Positions 1-11,351 of a stretch of DNA of 64,000 bases are shown here, in pieces. The stretch's first letter is position 1. Each line of letters opens with the position of its first letter. A model generated the notes under the pieces. The model worked only from the letters and a program-made list of their open reading frames with translations. It was not told the origin of the DNA and did no database searches. This stretch comes from Thermomucor indicae-seudaticae. Its lineage: Eukaryota > Mucoromycota > Mucoromycetes > Mucorales > Lichtheimiaceae. The stretch is taken from assembly GCA_000787465.1 (NCBI GenBank), contig JSYX01000101.1:1-64000 (forward strand), read 5' to 3'. Both the position numbers and the translations under genes were made by a program.

Positions 1-56
1 ATGTTCAATCAATAAACAGTATCCAGCGAGACCGATTTCACCGGTTCATTTCTCAC

Positions 57-352
57 CTTTTGTTTGATCCGGATCGCAGACTGTCCCAGATAGTGACACA
101 CGTGGCCCAGACCCTCGGCAACAGCCATTCATGTGGTAGCCCTGATGAACCCATCGATTGGCCAAGATTCAATTGTCGCTCTGTAGGACAAGCCAGATAA
201 ATCTGCATGGAACCTCGTCTTCTTCGGTAAGGTGCAATACAGAGACCCTGCAAACGATATACGTAATCTAGGTCAAAGCGTAGATCGGGCACAGTATGCT
301 GGATGTGCTCTCCGGCATGGTAGTAAAGAGCATTGGACCAAAGGAGCATCAA
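57..352 (-). CDS. Hypothetical coding exon, partial, runs toward left edge
   Basis: An open frame of about 99 codons begins with two Met codons at 352 and stays open to a good splice donor (AAAG then GTGAGA) at 57/56, just before the frame closes. That donor placement suggests a true first exon whose gene continues off the left edge. The predicted protein is rich in aromatic and Arg residues, with no domain I recognise. It would be transcribed away from the bZIP gene, sharing the roughly 120-bp gap before 474. It could equally be a chance frame. Confidence 0.3.
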
Positions 353-473
353 TGCAAAGTCAAATCCCGCTCAAGGCGCAGTAAAACATAACCATAAACT
401 TTCGCTACCCTTCCTTGACTTTCTTAACCCGTTTCCTTTCTTCTTCCTTTCCCTTCACCTGCGTTAAACAGTA

Positions 474-2076
474 ATGTCGTCTTCAAATAAGACTCACTTT
501 GAACAAACTGTCACAAACGCTGATTCAATCAATCAACGCGATCTTGAATCTTCACCAGGAAATGAGATCTCAAGGCGAAATGGAAAGCCTACAGTAAAGC
601 AATCTAAACCATCGTCCAATCGGTCCACTAGCAATAATAAAGGTAGGGTGGTTGTTTGACAGCATAATGGGAAAGCTGGAAAAAAAAGACAACGTTTATG
701 TAGTCGAAATTTTATGGGCTATTGATTAATAATCATCCCTCCTCCCAAAAGTGCTTTGAAAAGTTTCTGATGGCAGAGTGAGAGACTCTTCTTTGAACTC
801 ATCCATGTTTTGTTCTTTGCAGGATCTGCAAAACGAACTATTGACAAGACAGAGCAAGGTAAACATCTCCGATTGGGCGGGCCAGTTTTAGACAGATAGC
901 TTACGCGTCCCTTTCTACTTTAAAGGCAACAGCCCTGAGTCTACGACATCAGCCAAGCGTCCCGGTCGTAAGCCGTTGGAAAAAACCCCAATTGTACGTC
1001 ATGAAATTAATTTAGGAGAAAATGTTTTGATTGGACTGAATGAGACGTTGTGTTTTCAGGATGTATCAACTGATCCCAAACAAAAGCGCAAAGCGCAGAA
1101 TCGAGCGGCTCAAAGGGCATTCAGAGAACGAAAAGAGAAATTCGTAGCAGAGTTGCAGGAGCGGATACGTCAACTTGAACAAGAAAATTCAACAAAAAAC
1201 GAGAGTCTCATTAAAGAAAATGAAGCTCTTAAAGAGAAAATCCGCAAGTTGGAGGCAGAAAATTATGCGTTGAAGGGCGCTCAATTCACATTTGAATTTC
1301 CTTACATGGGAACGCGCGTCCAACATTCCATTACTGCCAACGAGCACAATAGCGTCGATGACGCATCGAGGGATAGTAGTAACACAACCCAAAATACTTC
1401 TGGACAGAGTTTTCAAAGTGGCGCGAACGATAATAACAGCAACAACGATGACAGGTTGAGCTCTGGGAGCAGCAGTCGGGAACATTCACCACAATCCAGC
1501 AATTCGGGTCATGAAGAACCGTTACCGTTCACCACTACTACTCCTACAGACTTGTTTGCGCCGACTGATACGAATTTTACCAGCAACTATATACCCAATC
1601 CGCCTGATTCCGACTTCCTTGCCGTCCCCAGTCAACCTGGCCAAGATCTTTTCGACAACAACAAGGGTACTACTGCCTTGTTCTCATCATCAAACTACAA
1701 TTATCGGGTACCTACCATCGATGACTTTTTGCAAAATGATACTTTGCCGCAACTCTTTGGAACAGACTCTGATTTGTTTGGATTGACAGCACCAGCACCA
1801 TTCAGCGCAGATCAAGAACCAGTATCGGTCGATCCTTCCTCGTTCAGCGTCGACAACTGCGACAACAAGCAGGTGCAACCCGCGCTTCAGACTCTGCAAA
1901 ATGCGAAGGGAAGATTGGCCTATGATGTCACCAAGGAACTTCAAGCCACGTGTCCTGACTTTGATCTCGATGCATTATGTGAAGATCTGAAGGCGAAGGC
2001 AACCTGTAGCATGAGTAAACATGTTGTGACGGAGCATGATGTTCAAAACTTTATGCAGTGTTTTAATACCCGATAA
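474..2076 (+). CDS. YAP1: AP-1-like bZIP transcription factor (Yap1/Pap1 family), redox type
   Basis: Nuclear regulator of oxidative and drug stress genes. Four exons fit in phase: 474-642, 823-858, 926-993 and 1060-2076, giving about 429 aa. The N-terminus is short and Ser/Asn-rich. The linker KRPGRKPLEKTPI leads into the basic region KRKAQNRAAQRAFRERKEK, which carries the fungal AP-1 signature (QNRAAQRAFRER), followed by a leucine zipper. The centre is Ser/Asn/Thr-rich. The C-terminus resembles the cysteine-rich domain of Yap1/Pap1: four Cys lie in the last 45 residues, in the pattern C-PDF, C-EDL, C-SMS, C-FNTR, overlapping the LDALCEDL nuclear export region. By family knowledge these Cys form disulfides that block export. 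The second, more N-terminal Cys cluster is almost absent (one Cys, VDNCDN). The gene converges on URC4-like. Confidence 0.9.
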
Positions 2077-2443
2077 CTCCTTTGCGTTTTCCTTGTCCAT
2101 TTTTCCTCTTTTCTTTTCGCTGTATCTATACGTTTCTTCTTTCTCCCCTCTTTTTAAATGAAATGGCAGTCTGTATTTTGGTTCCCATGATTGTAAGACA
2201 GGGTCTTTTTCGCATAGCGTTCGAATTTGTAACCATGGTAAAGTGAATATGATCCAACATGAAGAAGTCAACCATGCAAAAACATGTATTGACAATGGGA
2301 GAATTATGAAAAGAGAAGAAAATGTGCGAGTTAGCGATGTTTGAATGCATTTCATATGTAATATCCAGAATGCGTCAATAAATGACACACTTATCGATCT
2401 GTACAACATAAGAGTAGCTGAGTATATACGTCATAAATGAATA
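2077..2443. other. Convergent intergenic region, no gene
   Basis: It holds the 3' ends of the bZIP gene and the URC4-like gene. It is T-rich just after the bZIP stop, with AATAA-like runs near 2376. No conserved frame was seen. Confidence 0.6.
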
Positions 2444-4038
2444 TCACGTTCCTTTTACCTTGATGACAATAGGAGGTTCCTGTGTATTGGGACGAGATAT
2501 CTCGGCCAGTTCACGGCCAGCCTAATATATTTTCGGGAAGAGATGATATCAGCGGACGGACTAGAGGGAAAGTGTCTGAAAAAAGCACTTACACTCCAAG
2601 TACCGCCTTGTATGAGTTGAGACAAGGTCAAGCTTTTTCGTGACATGCCCAGAGTTGCACGAACTCGATCGGCGACGATGTCCAGATAAGCGACCGTCAA
2701 AGCACGCCATTCAACAATAACAGGATCATCCACTTCAAACATGGGCGCAACTTCCGCTTTAGGTTTTCCTGGCAATGACAGGGAATGTTGTCGATAGTTT
2801 TCGAGGCCACGTTCCAAATCGTATGGTTTCAACGTGATGAATCCAGTGTCGATTAAAAGGCCGCCTATATTGTTATGAATAAGTTCATCTGATCTGGTAA
2901 TTACAGGGGGTTAGAAAATACTTGCCATTGCGATATTCGGGTGGAACTGTCAATTGCTCGGTGCCTTCCACGATGGCGCCCAGCAACTTCTCCATGGGCT
3001 CCAAAAGGGAATACACAAGCCATTGTGAAAGCAAATGAAAGCATACGTATTGTTCTTCGCCATTTTCTTGACGCAGAGCTTCACAAGGCCAGACATCACC
3101 GAGACCAGGAGTTCCGCCTTTGCCTTCGCTGGCACTCCAGAGTTCTCCCATTTCCATGACGACAGGCCAAAGTGTCTCCATATGAATCAATGGGCCCTTT
3201 TTCGTACTGATTGTCGTGGGATGCGCCAAGAGGTAATCTTGTCATACTTTAAGCAAACAGTAGCATATAGTAGTGGAGATAAAAGAAGAAGGCTTACCCA
3301 TGAGGTTGCCTGGTCGTGGTACGTGGGCACCAAAATAGTCTTGACGTTTCTGTAACACCCGTCCGAGATGGTGCAACAAGTCCAGACGGTTTTCGAGGCC
3401 AACTAGGATATTGTTGCTTTGATCCACTTGAAGGCGATCAGCCAGCGTCTGATAAGAGAGTGCCAAAAGACCCTCGGCTGTAAAGAATCGAGTCGTTAGA
3501 GAGGGTGATTGCTTTCAAAGCAAAGAGAGGGGAGGGGGAAGAAATCCACGTACATACAGTCAACTCTATGAGGCCTACTAGGATCGCTGGAGAACAATCC
3601 TGAGGTAAACATTTCAAGAACAGCCACTGCCACACCCTCGTTGCGTTTCAAGATTCGGCCGGTCAGTTGCTCTCGATAGGACCAAGCATGGCCTGTCTCC
3701 AGATCCAACAAGACGGCCACGACAAAGAGATCAATGATCCGTCGTGTTTGTTCCAAGGGCACTTCGCCCAGACTCTCCCAAGACTGGATCAGGTTCCGGA
3801 TTCTGGGTCGACCGCCGGCGTCAAAGTGTCGCCAACGTCCATGGCAGGGTATCTTGGTCAGGTCATTGTTAAAGTCGCGTTTCATCAAGGACACCACGAT
3901 CTGGACGACATCGTCCAGTTTGGATTGGTCCACATCAAAGTGACGCAGTTGGTTTCGGACGGCTGCCTCTTGGACCTTGAAGCATTGCTCCCTTACGGAG
4001 CGTAAGCTCACCAGGTATTCAGAGTTCGGAACAACCAT
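2444..4038 (-). CDS. URC4: DUF1688 protein, URC4-like (uracil catabolism)
   Basis: The DUF1688 family includes Urc4 of Lachancea kluyveri, needed for the URC route of uracil breakdown; its exact reaction is not settled. Five exons in phase: 4038-3558, 3477-3298, 3237-2926, 2864-2593 and 2521-2444, giving 440 aa, full family length. Family landmarks in order: YLVSLRSVREQCFKV at the start, PCHGRWRHFDAGGRPRI, the RIIDLFVVAVLLDLETG stretch, HAWSYRE, RNEGVAVAVLEMF, the acid-Pro SSDPSRPHRVDSEGL joint, ENRLDLLHHLG, YRNGGLLIDTG, EWRALTVAYLD, and the end GGTWSAGRELAE. I chose Met 4038 because upstream codons in frame are CT-rich leader. Intron 3 (2925-2865) needs a GC donor (G then GCAAGT); the only GT alternative leaves a 28-base intron and a poorer protein joint. 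Confidence 0.9.
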
Positions 4039-4634
4039 GAAAAGTGGTGTAAGAATTAAGAGAAAGAGAAGAAGAAGAGGAAAAGGTTGTTTTGAAGAGC
4101 AATCCTTAATAATACTCCCTCTCACTCTCTTTGCCTAGTTGTGCTACTTTGCAAGACAGCCCGCAAGCTTGGTTTCTTTTGGCTCCAGATGGCAAGTTTC
4201 TAATGCCGATCTCCCTGTGATACTTGTACTTTCAACTCCACGAGGCATACACTCCGTTGATAATCATCCGCCTCCTTTTGTCTTTTTCGTTGTGTTGTCT
4301 CCTAAAAAGATAAAAAAACCGGTCAATGCACTTGACTAGGAGCCCTCCTATTGTTTCTTCCAGGCGATGGGCACTGTCTCCTTTTCTACCAAACAAAGCA
4401 CTCGTCTCTCAAGACAGACGGACGGACGACTCCGTGCATACAGGGGTCTATCATCGAGTCTCCATGGATAGTCGCATAACATGCTATGCGAAGATGGTTA
4501 AACAACTTTTCTGTTAGTTTCTTTGCTACTTACCAGCAGTAGTAATCCCTTGTCGGGCCTTTTAAAGAAGTCCGACCGACTTCTCCAACATTTTCCCTTG
4601 AAAGCGAGGGGTGAGTGAGTGAGAGCGGAACAGC
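4039..4634. promoter_or_regulatory. Divergent upstream region of URC4-like and the phosphatase gene
   Basis: About 600 bp between two divergent start codons. The URC4 side is a pyrimidine-rich leader on its own strand (4040-4125). On the other side a (GTGA) run at 4611-4624 sits just before the phosphatase start. No other gene seen. Confidence 0.4.
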
Positions 4635-5326
4635 ATGAGCTCCCAACACTTTATACCGCCTGTGGTACGACACGGCTTTTTGTGTTGAGTTTCGGAAACG
4701 TGTCTCTGATGCCGATGTGTTGAAAGAATTTTGGCATGATTGAAGAAGATCTGTACAGATCAGGTCAACCGAATGAGCTCAATTTCCCGTTTCTTGAAAA
4801 GTTGGGTCTTAAGACGATAGCCTGGCTTGCACCCGAAGAACCCAACCAGCGCTTGTAAGCTATGAAAGGGTGGGCAAGACTTTTTCCTTTTTCCGTACCA
4901 ACTGCTCCATGAATATAGCTTGGATTTTATCGATGATCAAGAGATTGAGCTTCACCACCTTGGTGTGGTATCTTCGGTGAATGCCTGGGATCCTATCACA
5001 GAGGAAGCCGTATTGGAAGCGCTAGATCTTATACTTGATCCGAGCAATTATCCAATGATGATCATGTGTAATCTTGGCCGACACCGGACAGGCAAGTCCT
5101 GTGGCATATATGCCTTGTCACTATTCTATCTGTGAACTGACAATGGTGAATGGTAGGCACCGTTGTGGGTTGTCTTCGGAAGCTCCAGAGATGGAACTTG
5201 ACATCCATCTTTGAAGAGTATCGGCGTTATGCGGGTCCAAAGGTCCGATTACTCAACGAGCAATTCATTGAACTCTTTGATACAGATCTAGTTCGCATAC
5301 CAAGCAATAAGCCAAGTTGGCTATAA
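4635..5326 (+). CDS. Atypical dual-specificity phosphatase, Siw14/Oca (PFA-DSP) family
   Basis: PFA-DSP enzymes are cytosolic phosphatases; yeast Siw14 cleaves the 5-beta phosphate of inositol pyrophosphates. Four exons in phase: 4635-4664, 4727-4854, 4919-5091 and 5157-5326, giving 166 aa. The first exon is 10 codons and supplies the conserved IPPV before NFGM. Family blocks follow: [31 protein letters not shown], then the P-loop [10 protein letters not shown], which has the catalytic CX5R. The tail [20 protein letters not shown] matches the family closely. The residue before the catalytic Cys is Met rather than the His usual in Siw14 itself, so this may be an Oca6-like or other clade member. 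Intron 3 (5092-5156) uses a GC donor, GCAAGT. Confidence 0.88.
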
Positions 5327-5705
5327 TGCACTTATTTGTCATGGTACACACAAATGTATATCCATATTGCAACCTCTTTTAATGCAAGATCGAGTAAAAT
5401 AAAAAAAAGATAATTTTCCGTCCTTTTGAATGTTATATCGCGACACAGCCTTTAACAATGGATTCGCAAGCGAGGTGGTATTCACAACAACGTCGGAAAC
5501 AGAATCTGACCTTTCTTCATGCGGAATGGATCACTTTTTCAGCTTTCGGCCTTTAAAGGAAAAGTAGTGACAGAAAGTGGCGCATCTTTTTCTCGCAGCT
5601 TGATCAAGGGGGACATTCTTTCACTTGTCCTGGCCATCAAGTCCGTCAGTCGAACAAGTGAATCATTTGAACGCATCGGCTGCGCCAACCTCGATTTTTG
5701 AGGCG
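5327..5705. other. Region between the phosphatase and heat shock factor genes
   Basis: It contains the phosphatase 3' end and probably the HSF leader. The HSF frame stays open upstream of Met 5706 back to a stop at 5601 with no further ATG, so an unrecognised 5' exon could lie here. A small ATG frame starts at 5458. Confidence 0.4.
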
Positions 5706-7819
5706 ATGAACAACATTCCGCCTGCAAACGCAGTGTCTGCATCGACGTCAGCAACAACAAACAATATTCCAGCAGCGGTTACATTTCCAAATATGCTTGC
5801 CAAAACACCAGCAGGGGGCGCGATCGGGGTGAATGGCCCTGCTCCACCGCCCATGGGATTACCCAGTACAATGCCTAAAGCGATCGTGAATTCGGGTCAA
5901 ACGCAGCGTGCTAAAATGCAGAATGTGCCTGCATTCCTGAACAAATTGTACAAGTAAGTGCTATCAAGCTGAGGCATAGTGTGGACGCTGCGATGACTCA
6001 CTACTGATTCGTAATCAAAGTATGGTGGACGATCCAAGCTCAGACGACCTGATACGTTGGGCAGACGATGGCACATCGTTTATCGTATTGCGCCAGGAAG
6101 AATTCGCCAAACGCGTCCTTCCACGGTTCTTTAAGCACAGCAATTTTTCATCCTTTGTACGCCAGCTCAACATGTACGGGTTTCACAAGGTGCCTCATTT
6201 ACAGCAAGGCTCCTTGCAAGACGACGGCAGCTCGTCGTCCGAACGCTGGGAATTCAGCAATCCACATTTTCAACGGAATCAGCCCGATTTGCTGCTTCTT
6301 GTTACGCGGAAGAAGGGTCGCGATCCGACAGCGTCAGCAGCAGGAGGAGAAGAAAAAGAGTCTGCGACTGGCGGCAACACCAACAATATCGATATGCATC
6401 ATATTTTGGACGAGATTGCGGCGATCAAGAAGCATCAGATGAGTATTAGCACGGATTTACGGAATATCCAGCAAGACAATCAGGTCTTGTGGCAGGAAAC
6501 ACTGGCGGCTCGGGAACGGCATCACCGGCACCAAGAGACGATCGATAAAATTTTGAGGTTCTTGGCTTCGGTGTTTTCGAATGATAAGAAGCGGATGACG
6601 ACGGTGCCGAGAAAACGAAGGTTCTTGATTGGTGATGCCAATACGGAATATAAGGAAGAGGATACAGCCGAGGACCCTGCGAGTGACGATGATACGGAAG
6701 AAGACGACGATGATAATGCTGATGAGGAACGACAGGAGGAGGAGGGTGAGACCAGCAAGCGAAGGAGAAGGAGGAGGAAAGTACCCGAAGATGCTGCGCA
6801 TTTCGATATCAATGAATATGTCAATAATCGCGGTGCTGCTTCAACAGAGGATGATGCTACGACAGCTACTAAACTTCCATATTCATCCACGGCTGCAGAG
6901 GCGATCGCTGGAACTGCGACTTCAGACGCACCAGCCAGTGAACTGGCAGCTGCTATTGCCCTGAACGACGAGACCAAGCAACAACAGAAACAACAGCAAC
7001 AAGCGCAAGGTTTGTATACTGCAAAAAAGGACCATGATAATGGTATGATTTCTGACGAAAGTTATGAAGCCTTAAGGTGTCAAGGGCAGCAGCAGCAGCA
7101 GCAACAACTTCAACCCGAGTACAATCTTCAACAGCTTCTGGGACTTCAAAACTTACTCTCGTTGGCGCAGACGAATCCTGCTGTATTGAATCAACCGACT
7201 GAAGAAGCTTTCTATAATGCCGGACTTGCGGCTGCAATTGATTACGGGAATCTGGCTGCTGCAAACGGAACGTCCATGCAAGATATACAACAAAGTATTG
7301 GCGCCGTATTCCCGAATACGCCACCACCAAGTGGGTCCGTAGGTTCATCACGATACCCGGCAGCAGCAGCAGCCACCACTGGACCAAGCGCAAATTCAGT
7401 ATCATTACCGCAAGTGACAAACAATCTATCATCTGTAGCAAAGACGGCAGACACTGTGAACCAGGAAATCGATCTACTTGGATCAAGTTTATATGCACTT
7501 GCCAGTCAGCTGGGCTTTGACCCAGCGAAACATGGCGGGGGCAATGCCGATAGTAGTAGTGGTTATTACATGAACATTGACGACTTTTTGAGTAAGTATT
7601 ATTAATGCAATCGAGAAGTTATGCTTATCACTAATTTTTCTAGATCAACCGCCTGGCGCACCGTCATCAACAAACAGTTCATCCAAACCGCCTTGTCAGT
7701 CTGGCTCTACAAGTAACAGTAGTACAGTGATCTCATCATCTTCCGGGTCACCAAACGGTTATAGAAAAGAGAGTTCAAAGCCTACTGCTACTTCTAGTAA
7801 GAGCTCAGAAAAACGTTAG
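5706..7819 (+). CDS. HSF1: Heat shock transcription factor, HSF1 type
   Basis: Nuclear trimeric activator of chaperone genes. Exons 5706-5953, 6021-7591 and 7644-7819 join in phase to 664 aa; an earlier non-ATG or spliced start is possible. The DNA-binding domain begins PAFLNKLYNMVDDPSSDDLI and contains the recognition helix FSSFVRQLNMYGFHKVPHLQ, ending at NPHFQRNQPDLLLLVTRKKG. Intron 1 splits it at NKLY/N. A heptad HR-A/B coiled coil follows (MHHILDEIAAIKKHQ to FLASVF). Then come an acidic run, a basic cluster KRRRRRRK that may act as a nuclear signal, and a long low-complexity C-terminal half with several Gln runs near 6980-7015 and 7088-7135. The last exon is Ser/Thr/Pro-rich. HSF1 rather than Skn7 or Sfl1 is favoured by the coiled coil and the absence of a receiver domain. 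Confidence 0.9.
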
Positions 7820-9564
7820 TCATCTCCTTTCCTTGCGCATGCACGAATCAGTAGTTTGCACATACATCTGCTCTTTCTTTTGTTCCCTCTACCCACAAAC
7901 CCGACATATATATATTTCTGTTTCTTCTTCTCATCCATTCCCCAACACTGTGTATAAAGACCCCATTTGTGCCAAAAAGAAATATATGTACATGCATTGC
8001 TTGTTGATTCGCCATATAAAGTTACCGAGTTATGTGCTAGATTCCTCTTAAACAACGCATTTAAAGGAACATCTGTGTTTAGCTGGTCATGGGCGAAAGA
8101 AGCGCAAGCTGCAAGAAATGGATTCATTGTCAATCCATGAAAAATTAGCGTATTGTGCGTAGAGTGCTATTGACAGTACTGAGTAGTCGCGACAACACAC
8201 TATGATTGTGGGCTTAGGGATCATGCAAATAACTATCCTTCAGTGTTTACAACAGCCTTATTTAATTTGGTTGAACAGTCTGTTATAAAGTCAGCATATT
8301 GCACTGTTGATGTCAAAACTTGCCTGAGAAGCACTTCCTACCTCTTCATTACCACAGAAAGCGTGATGTAGATACTGTCGACGGGGTTTGGTCTTGACTC
8401 ACAAGTTGAAAATTGAGTATACACCTCCCCGTCCTACCCTATAAAATTTCATAAAGAGTACCTTTTTTGGTGGGTGTTTGAACGTTCTTAACAATGTATG
8501 TAACACGTTCGCCATGCACCCTCAGTTTTTTAAAACTAGTAGGCAAACCATATCGCTTTTGCTTTGGTTAGTATTGACTCTATGTCTGTGCAGTAGCTGG
8601 TAAGCTCGGGAGAGCTTGCCTCAGCCGGAAGGGCTTGTTACCCGCTTGTAAGTGAAAGAGGAAGCTTCTAGAGTAGAAGATATTTTTGACAATACCCTCG
8701 ACTCAGGGGTAAAAAAGCGCAGCCTTTTTCATGTTTTCTCTTTTTTGCGAGTCACGTCTTTACAAGTCATAAAGTTGGCTCCCGATCAAAAGGGGGTGGG
8801 AGGGAGACCTTCCGATTTTCACATGCAAAATGGTTGACAGTCTGATACAACCCAAAATTGACAGCTTTTGACCCCTGGATGCCGGGAGAAACTGATTTGT
8901 CTGGTAACGTTGACGTTACATAAAAATCGAAATGAGTTGTACCAAATATGAACGCGAGGTTTTATTGAACTTGGGTCTTGTAGCAAACAAATTCTAGAAA
9001 CAAACACGGGGATGGCGCTTGTATACACAGGGTCTCTTTTATAATCTCGTCGTATCGTTTATTCACGGATAACCTTACAGAGCTTGCCCGCTGAGTTTTC
9101 ATTCATCCCGTTTCTGTCCCCTGGAAAAATCGAGTTTGTAAATTTGAGAAGCAGTACTAGCAATGTCTTTTACAAAGAATGTAAGTAGACTGCAGCTTTT
9201 ATGACTTTTCCAGAAATTGAGAGTGTTTCTTCAAAGTGAACGGGGGACACGGTGCAACTCTGTTCGGCTACAGGTGCTTGTCCTTTGAAGACGGTCTGCT
9301 GCATGGTTATGCGCAGTTCGTATAATATTGCCTTCCAAGATGTGATAGTGGTGTGGACGTAAAAGAGATATTACTAGGTCGCAAGAAGCGACCAGCAGCA
9401 ACACCAGATCTATCTGTCGGAGTTACGGGGCAACCCAGGCCCAGCGTAAACAAAAGCGCTCGCGCTCGCTTTTCTGTTAAAGCTTTGCCAATCAACTAAA
9501 CTCTCTCTTCTCCTCCACAACTCCCCGACTCTTTTATTGACGTTATAGAAAGAAAGGGATAAAA
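7820..9564. other. Intergenic 1.7 kb, no gene recognised
   Basis: Only short shadow frames were seen. A short inverted repeat AAGCTCGGGAGAGCTT sits near 8610, and GAACGTTC at 8480-8487 looks like a heat-shock-element core, but neither is tied to a gene. The last 100 bp are the Rieske leader. Confidence 0.5.
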
Positions 9565-10333
9565 ATGGCATCAGCATTACTTCGTACGCTTTCTCAACGT
9601 TCATTATTGGTGCCTAGCATTAGCAGCAGCATCCGTCTGAACCACACGACCGCGATTCCCGACTTTTCAAAGTACAAAAAGAACACGAGTGGCGACACCA
9701 GTCGGTCGTTTGCGTACATGATGGTCGGCACGACGGGCTTGGTGAGTGCTGCCGGTGCGCAGGCGACCGTGAGCGACTTCTTGGCCAACATGTCCGCGTC
9801 GGCCGATGTTTTGGCATTGGCCAAGGCCGAAGTGGATCTGAATGCGATCCCCGAGGGCAAGAATGTGACCATCAAGTGGCGTGGCAAGCCCGTCTTTATT
9901 CGTCACCGTACCGCGGACGAGATTGCGGAAGCCAACAATGTGAATATCCAAGATCTTCGGGATCCTCAGGCGGATGCCGAACGTGTCAAGAGACCAGAGT
10001 GGTTGGTCATGTTGGGTGTCTGCACTCACCTGTAAGTCTCTGTTTTCGGGCGTGCTGCAGGAAGTGCATATGGGAATTATTCACCAATGAGCATAACATA
10101 GGGGTTGTGTGCCCATTGGTGAAGCCGGTGACTTTGGTGGCTGGTACTGCCCATGCCATGGTTCTCACTACGATATCTCGGGTCGTATCCGTAAAGGACC
10201 CGCCCCACTCAACCTGGAAATTCCCGGTAAGTTTTCTACGATTACTGCGTTGTGACCTTCAAAGAGTTGTGGTGTGCTAAATTGTTGTTAAACAGAATAT
10301 TCCTTCCAAGACGACAAGCTGATCATTGGTTAG
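9565..10333 (+). CDS. RIP1: Rieske iron-sulfur protein of the cytochrome bc1 complex
   Basis: Electron-transfer subunit of respiratory complex III in the inner mitochondrial membrane, carrying the 2Fe-2S cluster. Exons 9565-10031, 10102-10226 and 10296-10333 give 209 aa, the usual length. The N-terminus is a mitochondrial presequence ([16 protein letters not shown]). A single membrane anchor follows ([18 protein letters not shown]). The cluster-binding boxes are CTHLGCVP and CPCHGSHYD, each with the Cys and His ligands; box I is split by intron 1. The end [12 protein letters not shown] is conserved. The next gene, MCP1, also encodes a mitochondrial membrane protein and starts about 190 bp downstream on the same strand. 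Confidence 0.97.
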
Positions 10334-10523
10334 ACTTGTTTAAGAGACATTGTAGAGATTTAGAGTAAAAGAATGCTTTTCTTTTGTTAATACCATTTGA
10401 TCGTCCAAGTCTTGAAGAAAAGACCATTATAGATCCAATTTCAAAAGTTTGTCCCCCACTATCGGGATTTCCATTTTCGACAGGTGATGCAAAGAAGTCG
10501 TGTTCCCTGGTCTTTTCCAAAAG

Positions 10524-11351
10524 ATGCCATTGCCATCGATTTACAAAGTTTATGGTACACTAACGACGATCCAGTCGGCTTCAGCAGTCGTGTTCTCTAC
10601 GTTCGTCACTGTGCATGGCGCGCAGATTACAGTGGCGGCAGTGGGCGGTCCAGACATGGCGAACCGATGGCTACTTCTCGGCCGACCATTTTACCAAGAC
10701 GAGCACATGGAAGGCATCCTCATTACGGGCGCCGCCGCAGTTCATCTTGTCTCTGGCTTGGCCAAGGCCGCGATTCGCTGGTGGTACGGCATGTCACAAG
10801 ACGATACGCGTCTCGGCTTGTTTCCGTACCATAGAGGTGCCGGTTACGCCCTGTTACCGTTTCTGTGGGTGCATTACGACCTGATGCGGACGCTGCCTGT
10901 CCGTTTCTTTGGTGACTCAGCCATGCTTGACTTTAGCTACGTTGCTTGGGGTTTGCAGAATCGGCCGGTCTTGACGTACGGTTTGCACGTAGGACTTGTG
11001 GGCCTAGGCGTGTATCATATTGTAAGCGGAGCGTCCTTGGCGTATAAACGTACTTTCCGTCGTTGCGGCCAACGCAAGGAGCGGGAGGATGCTACGCAAG
11101 ACTTTACATCATCCATGCTATGGACAAGGAAAGGAGCAGTTGCAGCCAGCGTTAGTTTGGCACTTTTATCAGCCCTCATTGTTATTAGCCGAGTCAAGAA
11201 AATCCCTCTACGCTTCGAATACCAACAAATATACAGTATGCTAATATCATGGGTAAGCACACACCTCCCTGTTTCCGCATATATTGCAACATTACAGTCT
11301 AAAAATATACGACCGACTAAAATGCGTTTTAACAGAAATCGTAGAAGTTAA
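10524..11351 (+). CDS. MCP1: MCP1-like mitochondrial membrane protein (DUF1691)
   Basis: Yeast Mcp1 is an outer-membrane protein that recruits Vps13 to mitochondria and suppresses loss of ERMES lipid transfer. The frame gives about 275 aa from Met 10524, with five hydrophobic segments. Recognisable blocks are YGTLTTIQSASAVVFSTF, the LLLGRPFYQDEHMEGILI loop, HLVSGLAKAAIRWWYG, PYHRGAGYALLPFLWVHYDL, and the heme-like histidines in LHVGLVGLGVYHIVSGAS. A possible in-phase intron of 45 bases lies at about 11252-11296 near the 3' end; both forms stay open. An upstream in-frame Met lies at 10500. The stop lies inside the convergent F-box gene: the two coding regions overlap tail to tail by 23 bp. Confidence 0.85.
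   Translation: MPLPSIYKVYGTLTTIQSASAVVFSTFVTVHGAQITVAAVGGPDMANRWLLLGRPFYQDEHMEGILITGAAAVHLVSGLAKAAIRWWYGMSQDDTRLGLFPYHRGAGYALLPFLWVHYDLMRTLPVRFFGDSAMLDFSYVAWGLQNRPVLTYGLHVGLVGLGVYHIVSGASLAYKRTFRRCGQRKEREDATQDFTSSMLWTRKGAVAASVSLALLSALIVISRVKKIPLRFEYQQIYSMLISWVSTHLPVSAYIATLQSKNIRPTKMRFNRNRRS

Noticed and set aside
2894..2922. 28-base GT-AG intron in URC4-like
   Set aside because: Too short, and it inserts residues into a conserved block; the GC-AG intron 2925-2865 restores EYRNGGLLIDTG.
6457..6977. Antisense frames in the heat shock factor gene
   Set aside because: Low-complexity shadows of acidic, Gln and Ser tracts.
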